Below, in pieces: positions 36,066 to 43,111 of a stretch of 49,729 nt of DNA. The DNA lies in assembly GCF_001295845.1 (NCBI RefSeq), contig NZ_LJIC01000089.1:1-49729 (forward strand), written 5' to 3'. Numbering within the stretch: position 1 is the stretch's first letter; the number at the start of each line of letters is the position of its first letter. A model generated the notes under the pieces. It saw only the letters and a list, made by a program, of their open reading frames with translations. It was not told the DNA's origin and did not search any database. Source of the DNA: Rhodopseudomonas sp. AAP120. Its GTDB lineage: Bacteria > Pseudomonadota > Alphaproteobacteria > Rhizobiales > Xanthobacteraceae. The position numbers were made by a program, and so were the translations under genes.

Positions 36066-36793
36066 ACGAAGCGCGTGCCGTCGCCGCGGTCGATGATGCG
36101 GGTTTGCGATGAGCCGATGAGCACCACGGTGCGCATATTGGCGCGCTCCGGCTGCGCCTCGCCGAGCGGCACGACGTCGATCCGCTGCTGCGGCGCGCTG
36201 ACCGCGGTGGCAAAGATCACCGGGACAGACGCAGGGTGAATACCCCGCAGCAGAGTGAAGGCCGCTTCAAGCTGCCACTGCCGCGCTTTCGAGATCGGGT
36301 TGTACAGCGCGATGACGAAGTCGGCCTCGGCCGCGGCGCGCAGCCGCTTCTCGACGGTCTCCCAGGGCCTGAGATTGTCCGACAAATTGATGGCGCAGAA
36401 GTCGTGGCCGAGCGGCGCACCGATCCGCGCCGCGGCGGCGAACATCGCGCTGACGCCGGGGAGCACGCGGATGTCGAGATCGCGCCATGCCGGCTCGCCG
36501 GCCTCGACCGCCTCGAACAACGCCGCCGCCATCGCGAACACGCCGGGATCGCCTGAGGAGACGATGACGACGCGGCGGCCCTCTGCGGCGAGCTTGAGGG
36601 CGAACGCAGCGCGGTCGATCTCCTCGCGATTGTCCGACGCATGGCGGCGCACGTCCGGTGCCGCGTCGACGCGCGCCACATAGGGCGCGTAGCCGACCAG
36701 GTCGGTCGCCGCGGCGAGCGCGGCGGTGACTTCCGGCGTGATCAGCTCCGGTGCGCCAGGGCCGAGGCCGACGACGATCAGCGAACCGCTCAT
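36032..36793 (-). CDS. cobJ: Precorrin-3B C17-methyltransferase
   Basis: A 253-aa SAM-dependent methyltransferase that drives ring contraction at C20 and methylates C17. It has LIVVGLGPGAPELITPEV, LVGYAPYV, VVIVSSGDPGVFAMAAALFE, VLPGVSAMFAAAARIGAPLG and VIALYNPISKARQWQL, typical of CobJ/CbiH. The ATG overlaps the cobI stop (ATGA). The next leftward gene, cobL, starts about 750 nt away; cobK fills the gap on the other strand. Confidence 0.95.
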   Translation of the reverse strand: MSGSLIVVGLGPGAPELITPEVTAALAAATDLVGYAPYVARVDAAPDVRRHASDNREEIDRAAFALKLAAEGRRVVIVSSGDPGVFAMAAALFEAVEAGEPAWRDLDIRVLPGVSAMFAAAARIGAPLGHDFCAINLSDNLRPWETVEKRLRAAAEADFVIALYNPISKARQWQLEAAFTLLRGIHPASVPVIFATAVSAPQQRIDVVPLGEAQPERANMRTVVLIGSSQTRIIDRGDGTRFVYTPRSVGVLS

Positions 36794-37518
36794 GGCCGTC
36801 GCCCCTGGCCGTGAACGAGGATCATCGAGAAATACGGCGCGTCGTCGGTCGGCTTGTCGGCGAGGCGCAGCACGGTTTCTCCGGCCATCGCGCCGCGCTC
36901 GACATAGATCGCGCGGTGGAGCAGGCCGACGTCCTGCAGGATGCGCCGCACCTTCGGCAAGTTGCGGCCGAGCTTCATGATCACCACGGCGTCGCCGGTG
37001 CGCACCACCTCGGCGAGCCGGTCGGCGCGCAGCGTCGCCGGCACCACGCACAGCACGTCGTCGCCGTAAGTAATCGGCGTGCCGCTGGCGGTCCAGCATG
37101 CCGCCATGCCGGAAATGCCCGGCACCACCACGACCGGCACCGCGCCGACCAGCCGGTCGTAGAGGTGCATGAAAGAGCCGTAGAGAAACGGATCGCCTTC
37201 GCACAACACGACGACATCTCGGCCATCCGCGACATGCGCCGACAGCCGCGCGACGCATTCCTCGTAGAAGCTGCGCAGTGTCGCCGCATAGGCGGGATCG
37301 TCGAGCGGAATCTCGGTCGTGACCGGATAGTCGAGCGGCTCTTCGATGACGTCGCTTGCGAGCAGGCCGTTGACGATGGTGCGCGCGTGGCCGGCGCGGC
37401 CGGCCTTGCGGAAGTACGCGACGACCTTGGCGGCGCCGACCAGCCGCGCGGCGCGCACACTCATCAGGTCCGGATCGCCGGGGCCGACGCCCACGCCGTA
37501 GACGGTCGGCTTGCTCAT
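36790..37518 (-). CDS. cobI: Precorrin-2 C20-methyltransferase
   Basis: A 242-aa SAM-dependent methyltransferase making precorrin-3A. It has YGVGVGPGDPDLMSVRAARL, VVLCEGDPFLYGSFMHLYDRL and VVVVPGISGMAACWTASGTP, then VVIMKLGRNLPKVRRIL, all CobI/CbiL hallmarks. It is coupled to cobH upstream and cobJ downstream by ATGA overlaps. Confidence 0.95.
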   Translation of the reverse strand: MSKPTVYGVGVGPGDPDLMSVRAARLVGAAKVVAYFRKAGRAGHARTIVNGLLASDVIEEPLDYPVTTEIPLDDPAYAATLRSFYEECVARLSAHVADGRDVVVLCEGDPFLYGSFMHLYDRLVGAVPVVVVPGISGMAACWTASGTPITYGDDVLCVVPATLRADRLAEVVRTGDAVVIMKLGRNLPKVRRILQDVGLLHRAIYVERGAMAGETVLRLADKPTDDAPYFSMILVHGQGRRP

Positions 37519-38144
37519 TCGCGTTCGCTCGCCAATGCGTTGATCGCCGCTGCCGCCATCGCGCTGCCGCCGCGGCGGCCGCGCACCACGACGCACGGCG
37601 CGGGCGCTGCTTCCAGCAGCGCTTCCTTGGATTCCGCGGCACCGACGAAGCCGACCGGAATGCCGATGATCGCGGCGGGCTTCGGCACGCCGGGCTCGGC
37701 AAGCATTTCGAGCAGGCGGAACAGCGCGGTCGGCGCATTGCCGATTGCCACCACGGCGCCGTCCAGCCGCTCGCGCCATAGTTCGAGTGCCGCAGCCGAG
37801 CGTGTGGTGCTCATCTGTTCGGCGAGCGCCGCAACGCGCGGGTCGCTCAGCGTGCAGATCACCTCGTTGTCGGCGGGCAAGCGTTTGCGGGTCACGCCAT
37901 TCGCGACCATCTGCGCATCGCACAGGATCGGCGCGCCGGCCCGCAACGCGGCGCGGCCGGCTGCGACGAAGTCACCGCTGAATACAATATCGTCCGCGAC
38001 ATCGACCATGCCGCTGGCATGAATGATCCGCACCGCGACGATCTCGGCATCGGGCGCGAAGCGTTGCAGTTTGGCCTCGGCGCGGATGATGGCGAAGGAC
38101 TGGCGATAGATCGCGTCGCCGTTCGCCTCGTAGACGTAGTTCAT
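37515..38144 (-). CDS. cobH: Precorrin-8X methylmutase
   Basis: A 209-aa isomerase that moves a methyl group from C11 to C12, giving hydrogenobyrinate. It has SFAIIRAEAKLQRF, VRIIHASGMVDVADDIVFS with the catalytic His, PILCDAQMVANGV and IGIPVGFVGAAESKEALL. The length is that of the family. The ATG overlaps the stop of the CobN-like fragment as ATGA. Confidence 0.95.
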   Translation of the reverse strand: MNYVYEANGDAIYRQSFAIIRAEAKLQRFAPDAEIVAVRIIHASGMVDVADDIVFSGDFVAAGRAALRAGAPILCDAQMVANGVTRKRLPADNEVICTLSDPRVAALAEQMSTTRSAAALELWRERLDGAVVAIGNAPTALFRLLEMLAEPGVPKPAAIIGIPVGFVGAAESKEALLEAAPAPCVVVRGRRGGSAMAAAAINALASERE

Positions 38145-38689
38145 CGCGCTTCTCCGCGGATCGGTTCGGGGACCGCGGCCGCAGGCTCGTCGAGCCACGG
38201 CTCGATCGACAGGCCAGCGGACAGCGACAATTGGGTGAGCACCGCGCGGGCCGAGCGTGCATCCGGACGCCGGCAGAGCGCGGCGAGCCGGCGCAGCGTG
38301 GTGCGCGGCATGTTGGACAAGGCGGCGAGCGCCGGGTCGGCCTGGTCCGCAATGCCGACGACCGCCAGGGCGATGTTCCGCGACCGGGCCAGCTCCGCCA
38401 TCGCGGTGATGTCGCTTCGCCGGTCGTCGATGTCCGGCGGCAGATGGATCAGGAGACCGCGAGCACCGGCTATCGCGGTGTTGAGCTGCTCGATTTGATT
38501 GGGCGTGAGCCGCCGCAGGTTTGCCATATGCAAGGCGGGCAGGTCGCGGCCGGCACCGTGCCACGCCTGCGCGTAGCGGGCGAGCTCGGAATCGGACCCG
38601 GCGATCACCACGAGATCGGCAGGGCGCGCGGTCGCGCGCGACGGATCGCATCCGTCGCGCCCGTCCGAGCTGACAATCGAGAGCGGCAT
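38141..38689 (-). CDS. CobN N-terminal-like fragment, first gene after the riboswitch
   Basis: A 182-aa protein that resembles only the first 170 residues of the large cobaltochelatase subunit CobN (normally about 1,200 aa or more). It has ADLVVIAGSDSELARYAQAW, LPALHMANLRRLTP, MAELARSRNIALAVVGIADQ, DPALAALSNMP and a terminal SLSAGLSIEPW. The chelatase core is absent. The frame is clean, the stop overlaps cobH as ATGA, and it is the first gene behind the cobalamin riboswitch. It may be a decayed cobN stump kept as a translational lead-in, or a small protein with its own role. The start region is not certain; the ribosome site is weak. Confidence 0.6.
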   Translation of the reverse strand: MPLSIVSSDGRDGCDPSRATARPADLVVIAGSDSELARYAQAWHGAGRDLPALHMANLRRLTPNQIEQLNTAIAGARGLLIHLPPDIDDRRSDITAMAELARSRNIALAVVGIADQADPALAALSNMPRTTLRRLAALCRRPDARSARAVLTQLSLSAGLSIEPWLDEPAAAVPEPIRGEAR

Positions 38690-38811
38690 CGCGCCGTGTC
38701 CGTCGGTTGATCATCGCCCCTGGGGACGATGCGAAACCGGCGAACGGACCTGCACTCCGAACGGCCGAACTTCACCCCGGAACACCCCGCCCGGAATGGC
38801 GTCAATCAGCA

Positions 38812-38990
38812 GGCGACGGCAGGTCTCCTGGCTCACGGGTCGTCGCCAGCGCAGCCTTCCCGGAACAATCCAGTGGCATGTTGCGATGACTCGCCGCTCA
38901 CAGTTGCGGGGGCAGCTTCGGCACGTCGCATCCGATCAGGATGCCGGCTTCCGATATTCCCTCTTCGTCCCGTCCGAAGACAGGAACCGT
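38812..38990 (-). ncRNA. Cobalamin (B12) riboswitch
   Basis: Read leftward, the conserved elements appear in order: GAGGGAAT, then GCCCCCGCAACTGTGAGC (the B12-box region), GCGAG, ATGCCACTGG, CGGGAAGGC, CGACGACCC and finally GCCAGGAGACCTGCCG. This is the standard adenosylcobalamin-type aptamer. A GC-rich hairpin (CATCG-t-CCCC / GGGGCGATG, near 38710-38731) lies between it and the first gene and could be the expression platform. It should turn the cob operon down when B12 is abundant. Confidence 0.93.
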
Positions 38991-39064
38991 CGGCGGAGCG
39001 ATGTTTGATCGGAAAACAGCGGGGTGTCAATCGAACTCACCGGCCAGCTGGCCGGCGGCTCGGC

Positions 39065-39097
39065 ACTATAATTTGGCTCGGTCTTGAGATGGATCAA
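39065..39097 (-). promoter_or_regulatory. FNR-type box and -10-like element upstream of the cob riboswitch
   Basis: TTGAGATGGATCAA at 39084-39097 fits TTGA-N6-TCAA, and CTTGA...TCAAG extends the symmetry. Leftward, TATAGT at 39065-39070 is a -10 candidate 13 nt from the box. In a class II FNR promoter that gap would be about 22 nt, so either another -10 is used or the box has a different role. It lies between the CobZ-like genes and the riboswitch leader. Confidence 0.5.
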
Positions 39098-39125
39098 GAC
39101 GGTCCGCCGCAGACGGGCCGGCAAG

Positions 39126-40250
39126 TCAGTCGCCGCGTTTGCGAGCCAGCGGTTTCGCTTCTTCAGCTTCGGCCGCGGCGCGCAGCAGCGCGGCCGCCCG
39201 GAACGGCGCGTGGATCGCCTTGGTGAAGGGCAACGCCAGGAAGAAGCCGAACACCAACCCGAGATGCAGGATCAGCAACAGGCCCATCGCCGCCGTCTCA
39301 CGCAGCGCCAAGACGGCCAGACCGCTCAGCGTGACCAGCGCCAGCAGGATCAGGAAAGCGAGGTTGAGCTGCACCTCGTGTGGGTCCGACGGCTGCTGGT
39401 CGGCGCGGCGCTCGATCGTCAGCAGGCCGCCGATGCCGGCCAGCATGGCGACGCCGCCGACGCCGCCGAGCAAGACCGGCAGGCTCGTCAGCGGGTAGGG
39501 CGCGAGCCAGCCGAAGGCGTGATGATAGATCGCGGCGGTGAGGGTTGAGAGAACGGTGCCGAGGAAGCCGGCCACCATGACGTGGTGTGCGATCCGGCGT
39601 TGATGCGAGGGGCGCTCGTCGACGTCGTTGCAGCCCGGTCCGCCGCCGCCGAGATGGCGCAGCGTGATGATATCGCGCAGCGCCGGACGCAAAGCGCGCA
39701 GGAGTGCGCCCGCCGGCAGCGGCGGTGCGATCGCGCGCCAGTAGCGCAGCGTCGCCAGCGCGATGCACAGCACCGCCCACAGCAGCGACGCGCCAGCGGC
39801 CCCGGCCATCAGCGGCCATGGCAGCACGCGATAGAACGCGCCCGCGCTCCGATCGCTGCCGAGCAATACAGCGGGCGAGGCCGATAGCAAAACGGCGGCC
39901 AGCGTGAACAGCAGGGCGACGCCGACGACGAGCGCAATGCTCAGCATCGGCCGGCGGAAGGCGCGGCCCAGCGCAGTCGGCCATAGATACTCTGCGTAGG
40001 ATCGCTGTCGCACCGCCGCCAGCATCGCCGGCAGATTGATGGCGAAAGGATGCGGCGGCGTGTACTGGCAGGCGCTCCAGCAGCCCCGGCAGTTGTGGCA
40101 GAGGTTGGACAGATAGTTGATATCCGTCAGCTCGAAGCGATGCTGATTGTCGATCGCCGGGAACACCGGACACAGGCCGTCGCAATACATGCAGGCCGTG
40201 CAGATCCGCAGCTGGCGCTCGGCTTCCGCGGTGAGATCAGCGGACGACAT
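39126..40250 (-). CDS. CobZ/TcuB-like iron-sulfur membrane protein
   Basis: A 374-aa membrane protein. The N-terminal region has two 4Fe-4S-type motifs: RICTACMYCDGLCPVFPA and LCHNCRGCWSACQYTPPHPF. At least six hydrophobic segments follow (for example IALVVGVALLFTLAAVLL and AGFLGTVLSTLTAAIYHH), with several His residues that could hold heme. It matches the TcuB/CitB family, which passes electrons to a flavoprotein such as TcuA. In R. capsulatus the equivalent is fused into CobZ, which makes precorrin-3B in place of CobG. It overlaps the flavoprotein gene by 14 nt. Confidence 0.85.
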   Translation of the reverse strand: MSSADLTAEAERQLRICTACMYCDGLCPVFPAIDNQHRFELTDINYLSNLCHNCRGCWSACQYTPPHPFAINLPAMLAAVRQRSYAEYLWPTALGRAFRRPMLSIALVVGVALLFTLAAVLLSASPAVLLGSDRSAGAFYRVLPWPLMAGAAGASLLWAVLCIALATLRYWRAIAPPLPAGALLRALRPALRDIITLRHLGGGGPGCNDVDERPSHQRRIAHHVMVAGFLGTVLSTLTAAIYHHAFGWLAPYPLTSLPVLLGGVGGVAMLAGIGGLLTIERRADQQPSDPHEVQLNLAFLILLALVTLSGLAVLALRETAAMGLLLILHLGLVFGFFLALPFTKAIHAPFRAAALLRAAAEAEEAKPLARKRGD

Positions 40251-41559
40251 GGCGCGCCGCCTCCTCGCCGGCGAGACGGCCGAACACGGCCGCCAGCGTG
40301 AGACCGAGGCCGGCGAGATAACCGCGGCGCAGCACATTGGCGGCCATGATCATGCCGGCGGCGAACAGCGTGTCATTGGTGCGACCATCGGTCCACACAA
40401 CGCGCAGCCGATCGTCCACCGCGACGCCGTGATGCACGAAGGTAATGCCGGCGCGCATCGGATAGGCGGCGAACGGCGCGCATTTCAGCGGACGCGCGCC
40501 AGTGGGCGGCGTTGCGTTGAACGAGGCTACGGCCGTTTCGAGCGCCGCCGATTCCAAGCCAAGCGTTGCGGCGAGGGCGGAGACCGAAGCCGCTTCGATT
40601 GGCGCAAATGCCTGAGGCGCGGCGCGTTGCAGCCCGTCGGCGTCGAGGATGAGGTAGGCGGTCTGTCGTTCGCACGCCGCGATCCGCGGACCCCAGCGGG
40701 CATAGTGCGTCGGCTCCTGGCCAGCGCCGACGGCATCGATCCGTGCGCCGGAGGCGTCCACCACCATGCCGTAGGGGATCGCGGTGATGCGGGTGACGAT
40801 GCCGCCGTCGAACCGCGGACCGCGCGCGTCGACCGCCACCATGTGGCACGCGGTGGGATCGCCGACGGCGCTCGCGCCCATCGCGAACAACTGCTCCAGC
40901 AAACGGCCGTCGGCGTAGGGCGTGCCGCGGATCATGAGGCCGTCCCCCGCCGCGCCATGATGCCTGTGCAGCCATGCCGGATCGGCACCGGGACTGCCGG
41001 CGCAGATGATCACGGTGCGGGCTTTGATCGCAGAGGTTTCGTCATCGGGTGCGCCGATTTCGACAGTCCAGCCGCTTGTGCATTCGCGGAGCGCGGAGAC
41101 ATTGGCGTCGTTGCTGACCGCGATCCCCAGCGCGGCTGCGGTTCGATACAGGGCGTTGATCATCGCTTTGCCGCCGCCGAGCGGAAACACGGTGCGGCGC
41201 GAATAGGGAACGACGCCGAGCGACGGCGGCTGCATGGCCACGCCGTTCGCCATCAGCCACGGCACCAGCGTTTCCGAGCCGGCGACCAGGCGCTCGGCCA
41301 ACGTAGGGTCGCTGCCGCCGCCGGTGACGCCGTCGAGTTCGGCGAGAAATTCGGCGGCTTGATAGCTATCGGGCGCGAACTGCGTCGGCTCTGAATGCAC
41401 CACGCGAAAATTCCGGGCGTGGCGCGCGTTGCCGCCGCGCAGAGCGGCAGGCGAATTATCCAGCAGGTGCACTGACGCCCCGAGGTGCCTTGCTGCGATC
41501 GCCGCACACAGCCCGGCGATGCCGCCCCCGACGACTACGATCTGGTTCTCAGAAATCAC
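40237..41559 (-). CDS. CobZ/TcuA-like FAD flavoprotein (probable precorrin-3B synthase)
   Basis: A 440-aa FAD protein of the fumarate reductase/tricarballylate dehydrogenase group. It has IVVVGGGIAGLCAAIAARHL (dinucleotide motif), VFPLGGGKAMINALYRTAA, ARTVIICAGSPGADPAWL and FAAGMIMAANVLRRGYLAGLGL. Next to a complete set of early cob methyltransferases and with no cobG seen, it most likely performs the CobZ step, oxidising precorrin-3A to precorrin-3B. A tricarballylate dehydrogenase role (TcuA) is the alternative, but no tcu transporter or regulator is nearby. It is co-transcribed with its iron-sulfur partner. Confidence 0.82.
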   Translation of the reverse strand: MISENQIVVVGGGIAGLCAAIAARHLGASVHLLDNSPAALRGGNARHARNFRVVHSEPTQFAPDSYQAAEFLAELDGVTGGGSDPTLAERLVAGSETLVPWLMANGVAMQPPSLGVVPYSRRTVFPLGGGKAMINALYRTAAALGIAVSNDANVSALRECTSGWTVEIGAPDDETSAIKARTVIICAGSPGADPAWLHRHHGAAGDGLMIRGTPYADGRLLEQLFAMGASAVGDPTACHMVAVDARGPRFDGGIVTRITAIPYGMVVDASGARIDAVGAGQEPTHYARWGPRIAACERQTAYLILDADGLQRAAPQAFAPIEAASVSALAATLGLESAALETAVASFNATPPTGARPLKCAPFAAYPMRAGITFVHHGVAVDDRLRVVWTDGRTNDTLFAAGMIMAANVLRRGYLAGLGLTLAAVFGRLAGEEAARHVVR

Positions 41560-42099
41560 CGCGCCTTCAGATGCCCCATTGAGCTACGCATCGCTGGCGG
41601 GCCGCCGGACAAGGTTCCGCGGCAAACTGATGCTGAATGTCGTCTTAGGGCGCGCTTTCGCCGACTTGTCAATCCGTGAAGGTAATCAGATCTTTCGTCC
41701 GAAGGTGGATCGCGGGGCCGGCAGTCCGCTTTCCTGCGAGCTTTGAAGAATGGCGACCGCCGCGAAATTGCTGCCGCTCGACAGCTGTCGATCTGCAATT
41801 TCGTTGAGATCGGTGGCCGCCGGTGAACCCGACTCCGTGCCGCTATAGAAATCTACGTTGCTGGTATCAACGTATGCCGCCTGAAGTTGGGGGGGCGAGA
41901 AATGGTACGTCTGTGTGGTGGGCCAGGGTAGTTTTGAATTAGTCAATCACTAAGCTGATTATTATTTGCGCAGATGATAGTTATTTGAGTTTGAGGTGCT
42001 CAGGGCGCGACACTAGCGTTCGATTACTTCATCACGAACAGGTGGCGAAGCAGCCATGCCTATGCCAGCCGTCGTATTTTCTGCGAGCACCAGAGACCC
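41560..42099. other. Divergent intergenic region between the CobZ-like genes and flavodoxin
   Basis: About 540 nt. No second cobalamin riboswitch is visible. A leftward TTG-start frame at 41946-41686 (86 codons) has no ribosome site or known motif and I do not call it. The part near 41940-42000 is AT-rich and could hold the flavodoxin promoter. Confidence 0.4.
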
Positions 42100-42582
42100 A
42101 TGAGCGTCAATGTTATTTTCGGTTCCGATGCCGGAGCCACCAAGGCGGTCGCGAGCCGCATCGCAAAACACACCAATGGCCGTGCCATCGACATCAAGGC
42201 GGCGAGTGCTGCAGATTTCGAAAATTGTTCGCTGCTGATCCTCGGGACGCCGACCTACGGCGCCGGCGATCTGCAGGCGGATTGGGAAGCGCATCTCGAT
42301 AAGCTCACCGGGGCCCGGCTGAGCGGGAAGAAGGTGGCGCTGTTCGGCACCGGCGATCAGGTGAGCTATCCCGATTGTTTTGTCGATGCGATGGGCGTGC
42401 TTTACGATTTGGTCGTCGAGCAAGGAGCCACGGTCGTCGGCTTCACCCCAACGTCCGGCTACGATCACACGGGGTCGAAGGCGGAGCGCGATGGCCAGTT
42501 CGTCGGCTTGCCGCTGGATCAGGACAATCAGTCATCAAAAACCGAAAAGAGGATCACGGCATGGGTCAGCGGGCTGATCTGA
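42100..42582 (+). CDS. Flavodoxin
   Basis: A 160-aa flavodoxin: NVIFGSDAGATKAVASRIAK is the FMN phosphate loop, LILGTPTYGAGDLQADWE the second FMN loop, VALFGTGDQVSYPDCFVDAM the third, followed by a long-chain insertion (GFTPTSGYDHTGSKA). It is a small FMN electron carrier that replaces ferredoxin under iron limitation or feeds nitrogenase and other reductases. The next gene starts inside its 3' end. The electron partner is unknown; the neighbouring CobZ-like oxidoreductase is one possibility. Confidence 0.93.
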   Translation: MSVNVIFGSDAGATKAVASRIAKHTNGRAIDIKAASAADFENCSLLILGTPTYGAGDLQADWEAHLDKLTGARLSGKKVALFGTGDQVSYPDCFVDAMGVLYDLVVEQGATVVGFTPTSGYDHTGSKAERDGQFVGLPLDQDNQSSKTEKRITAWVSGLI

Positions 42583-42992
42583 GCAGCCCTGAGCTGCAGA
42601 TCTTCAATCACCATCTCTACGAGCTTTCGAAAGGGATGCGCCCGCTCGCGTTGATGACGATGACCCTCGAGGCGGCGTCGCCAGTGATTGCCCGCCTGCA
42701 GAGCCGCGGCATCGCCCACCATATCCATGAGGCATGCCCGGACCGCGTCAATGTCGTGTTCGGAAGCCCATTGGCGGTCCAGGCGGTGAGCAGCTTCATG
42801 GTTGGACCATTATGCGGCTTGTCCGCCGAGCATGATTTTATGCTCGGCGTTCTGCTCGGCTATGATCGGGAGATGCAGTGCGTGCGATTTCTCGAGCGGC
42901 GAGGGGACGTGGTTCAGCCGGAACCGGTTTCCCTGCCGCCGCTCGCGCAGACGTTCACCGTGGTCGAGGAGCCGAGGAGACTAGCGCTCTGA
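42561..42992 (+). CDS. DUF2023-type protein paired with flavodoxin
   Basis: A 143-aa soluble protein, with ATG 42561 overlapping flavodoxin by 22 nt and AGAGGA upstream. It has FNHHLYELSKGMRPLALMT, RLQSRGIAHHIHE, NVVFGSPLAVQAV and AEHDFMLGVLLGYDREMQC. I recognise this as DUF2023, a family that often accompanies flavodoxin genes in anaerobes and phototrophs. Its role is unknown; tight coupling suggests it helps flavodoxin fold, bind FMN or dock with a partner. Confidence 0.75.
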   Translation: MGQRADLSSPELQIFNHHLYELSKGMRPLALMTMTLEAASPVIARLQSRGIAHHIHEACPDRVNVVFGSPLAVQAVSSFMVGPLCGLSAEHDFMLGVLLGYDREMQCVRFLERRGDVVQPEPVSLPPLAQTFTVVEEPRRLAL

Positions 42993-43111
42993 GGTGGTGG
43001 GGTTGCGGCCGCCGCTGTTCAAACCGCGCCGCACCTCCGACTCTGCCGCCAGATACAATCGATACCAGGCTTCCATTGGGCGAGTGGCGTCCGGCTCTGC
43101 GGCGGCAGCTA

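Noticed and set aside
39126-41559. Reading the flavoprotein/iron-sulfur pair as tricarballylate catabolism (tcuAB)
   Set aside because: Families match, but no tcuC transporter or tcuR regulator is present and the genes adjoin the cob operon, so the CobZ reading is preferred.
41560-41700. Second cobalamin riboswitch upstream of the CobZ-like genes
   Set aside because: The conserved B12-box and the terminal GCCAGGAGACC element seen at 38812-38990 are absent here.
41686-41946. Leftward 86-codon frame between the CobZ-like genes and flavodoxin
   Set aside because: TTG start without a ribosome site and no known motif. The composition is not clearly random, so it could be revisited if conserved.
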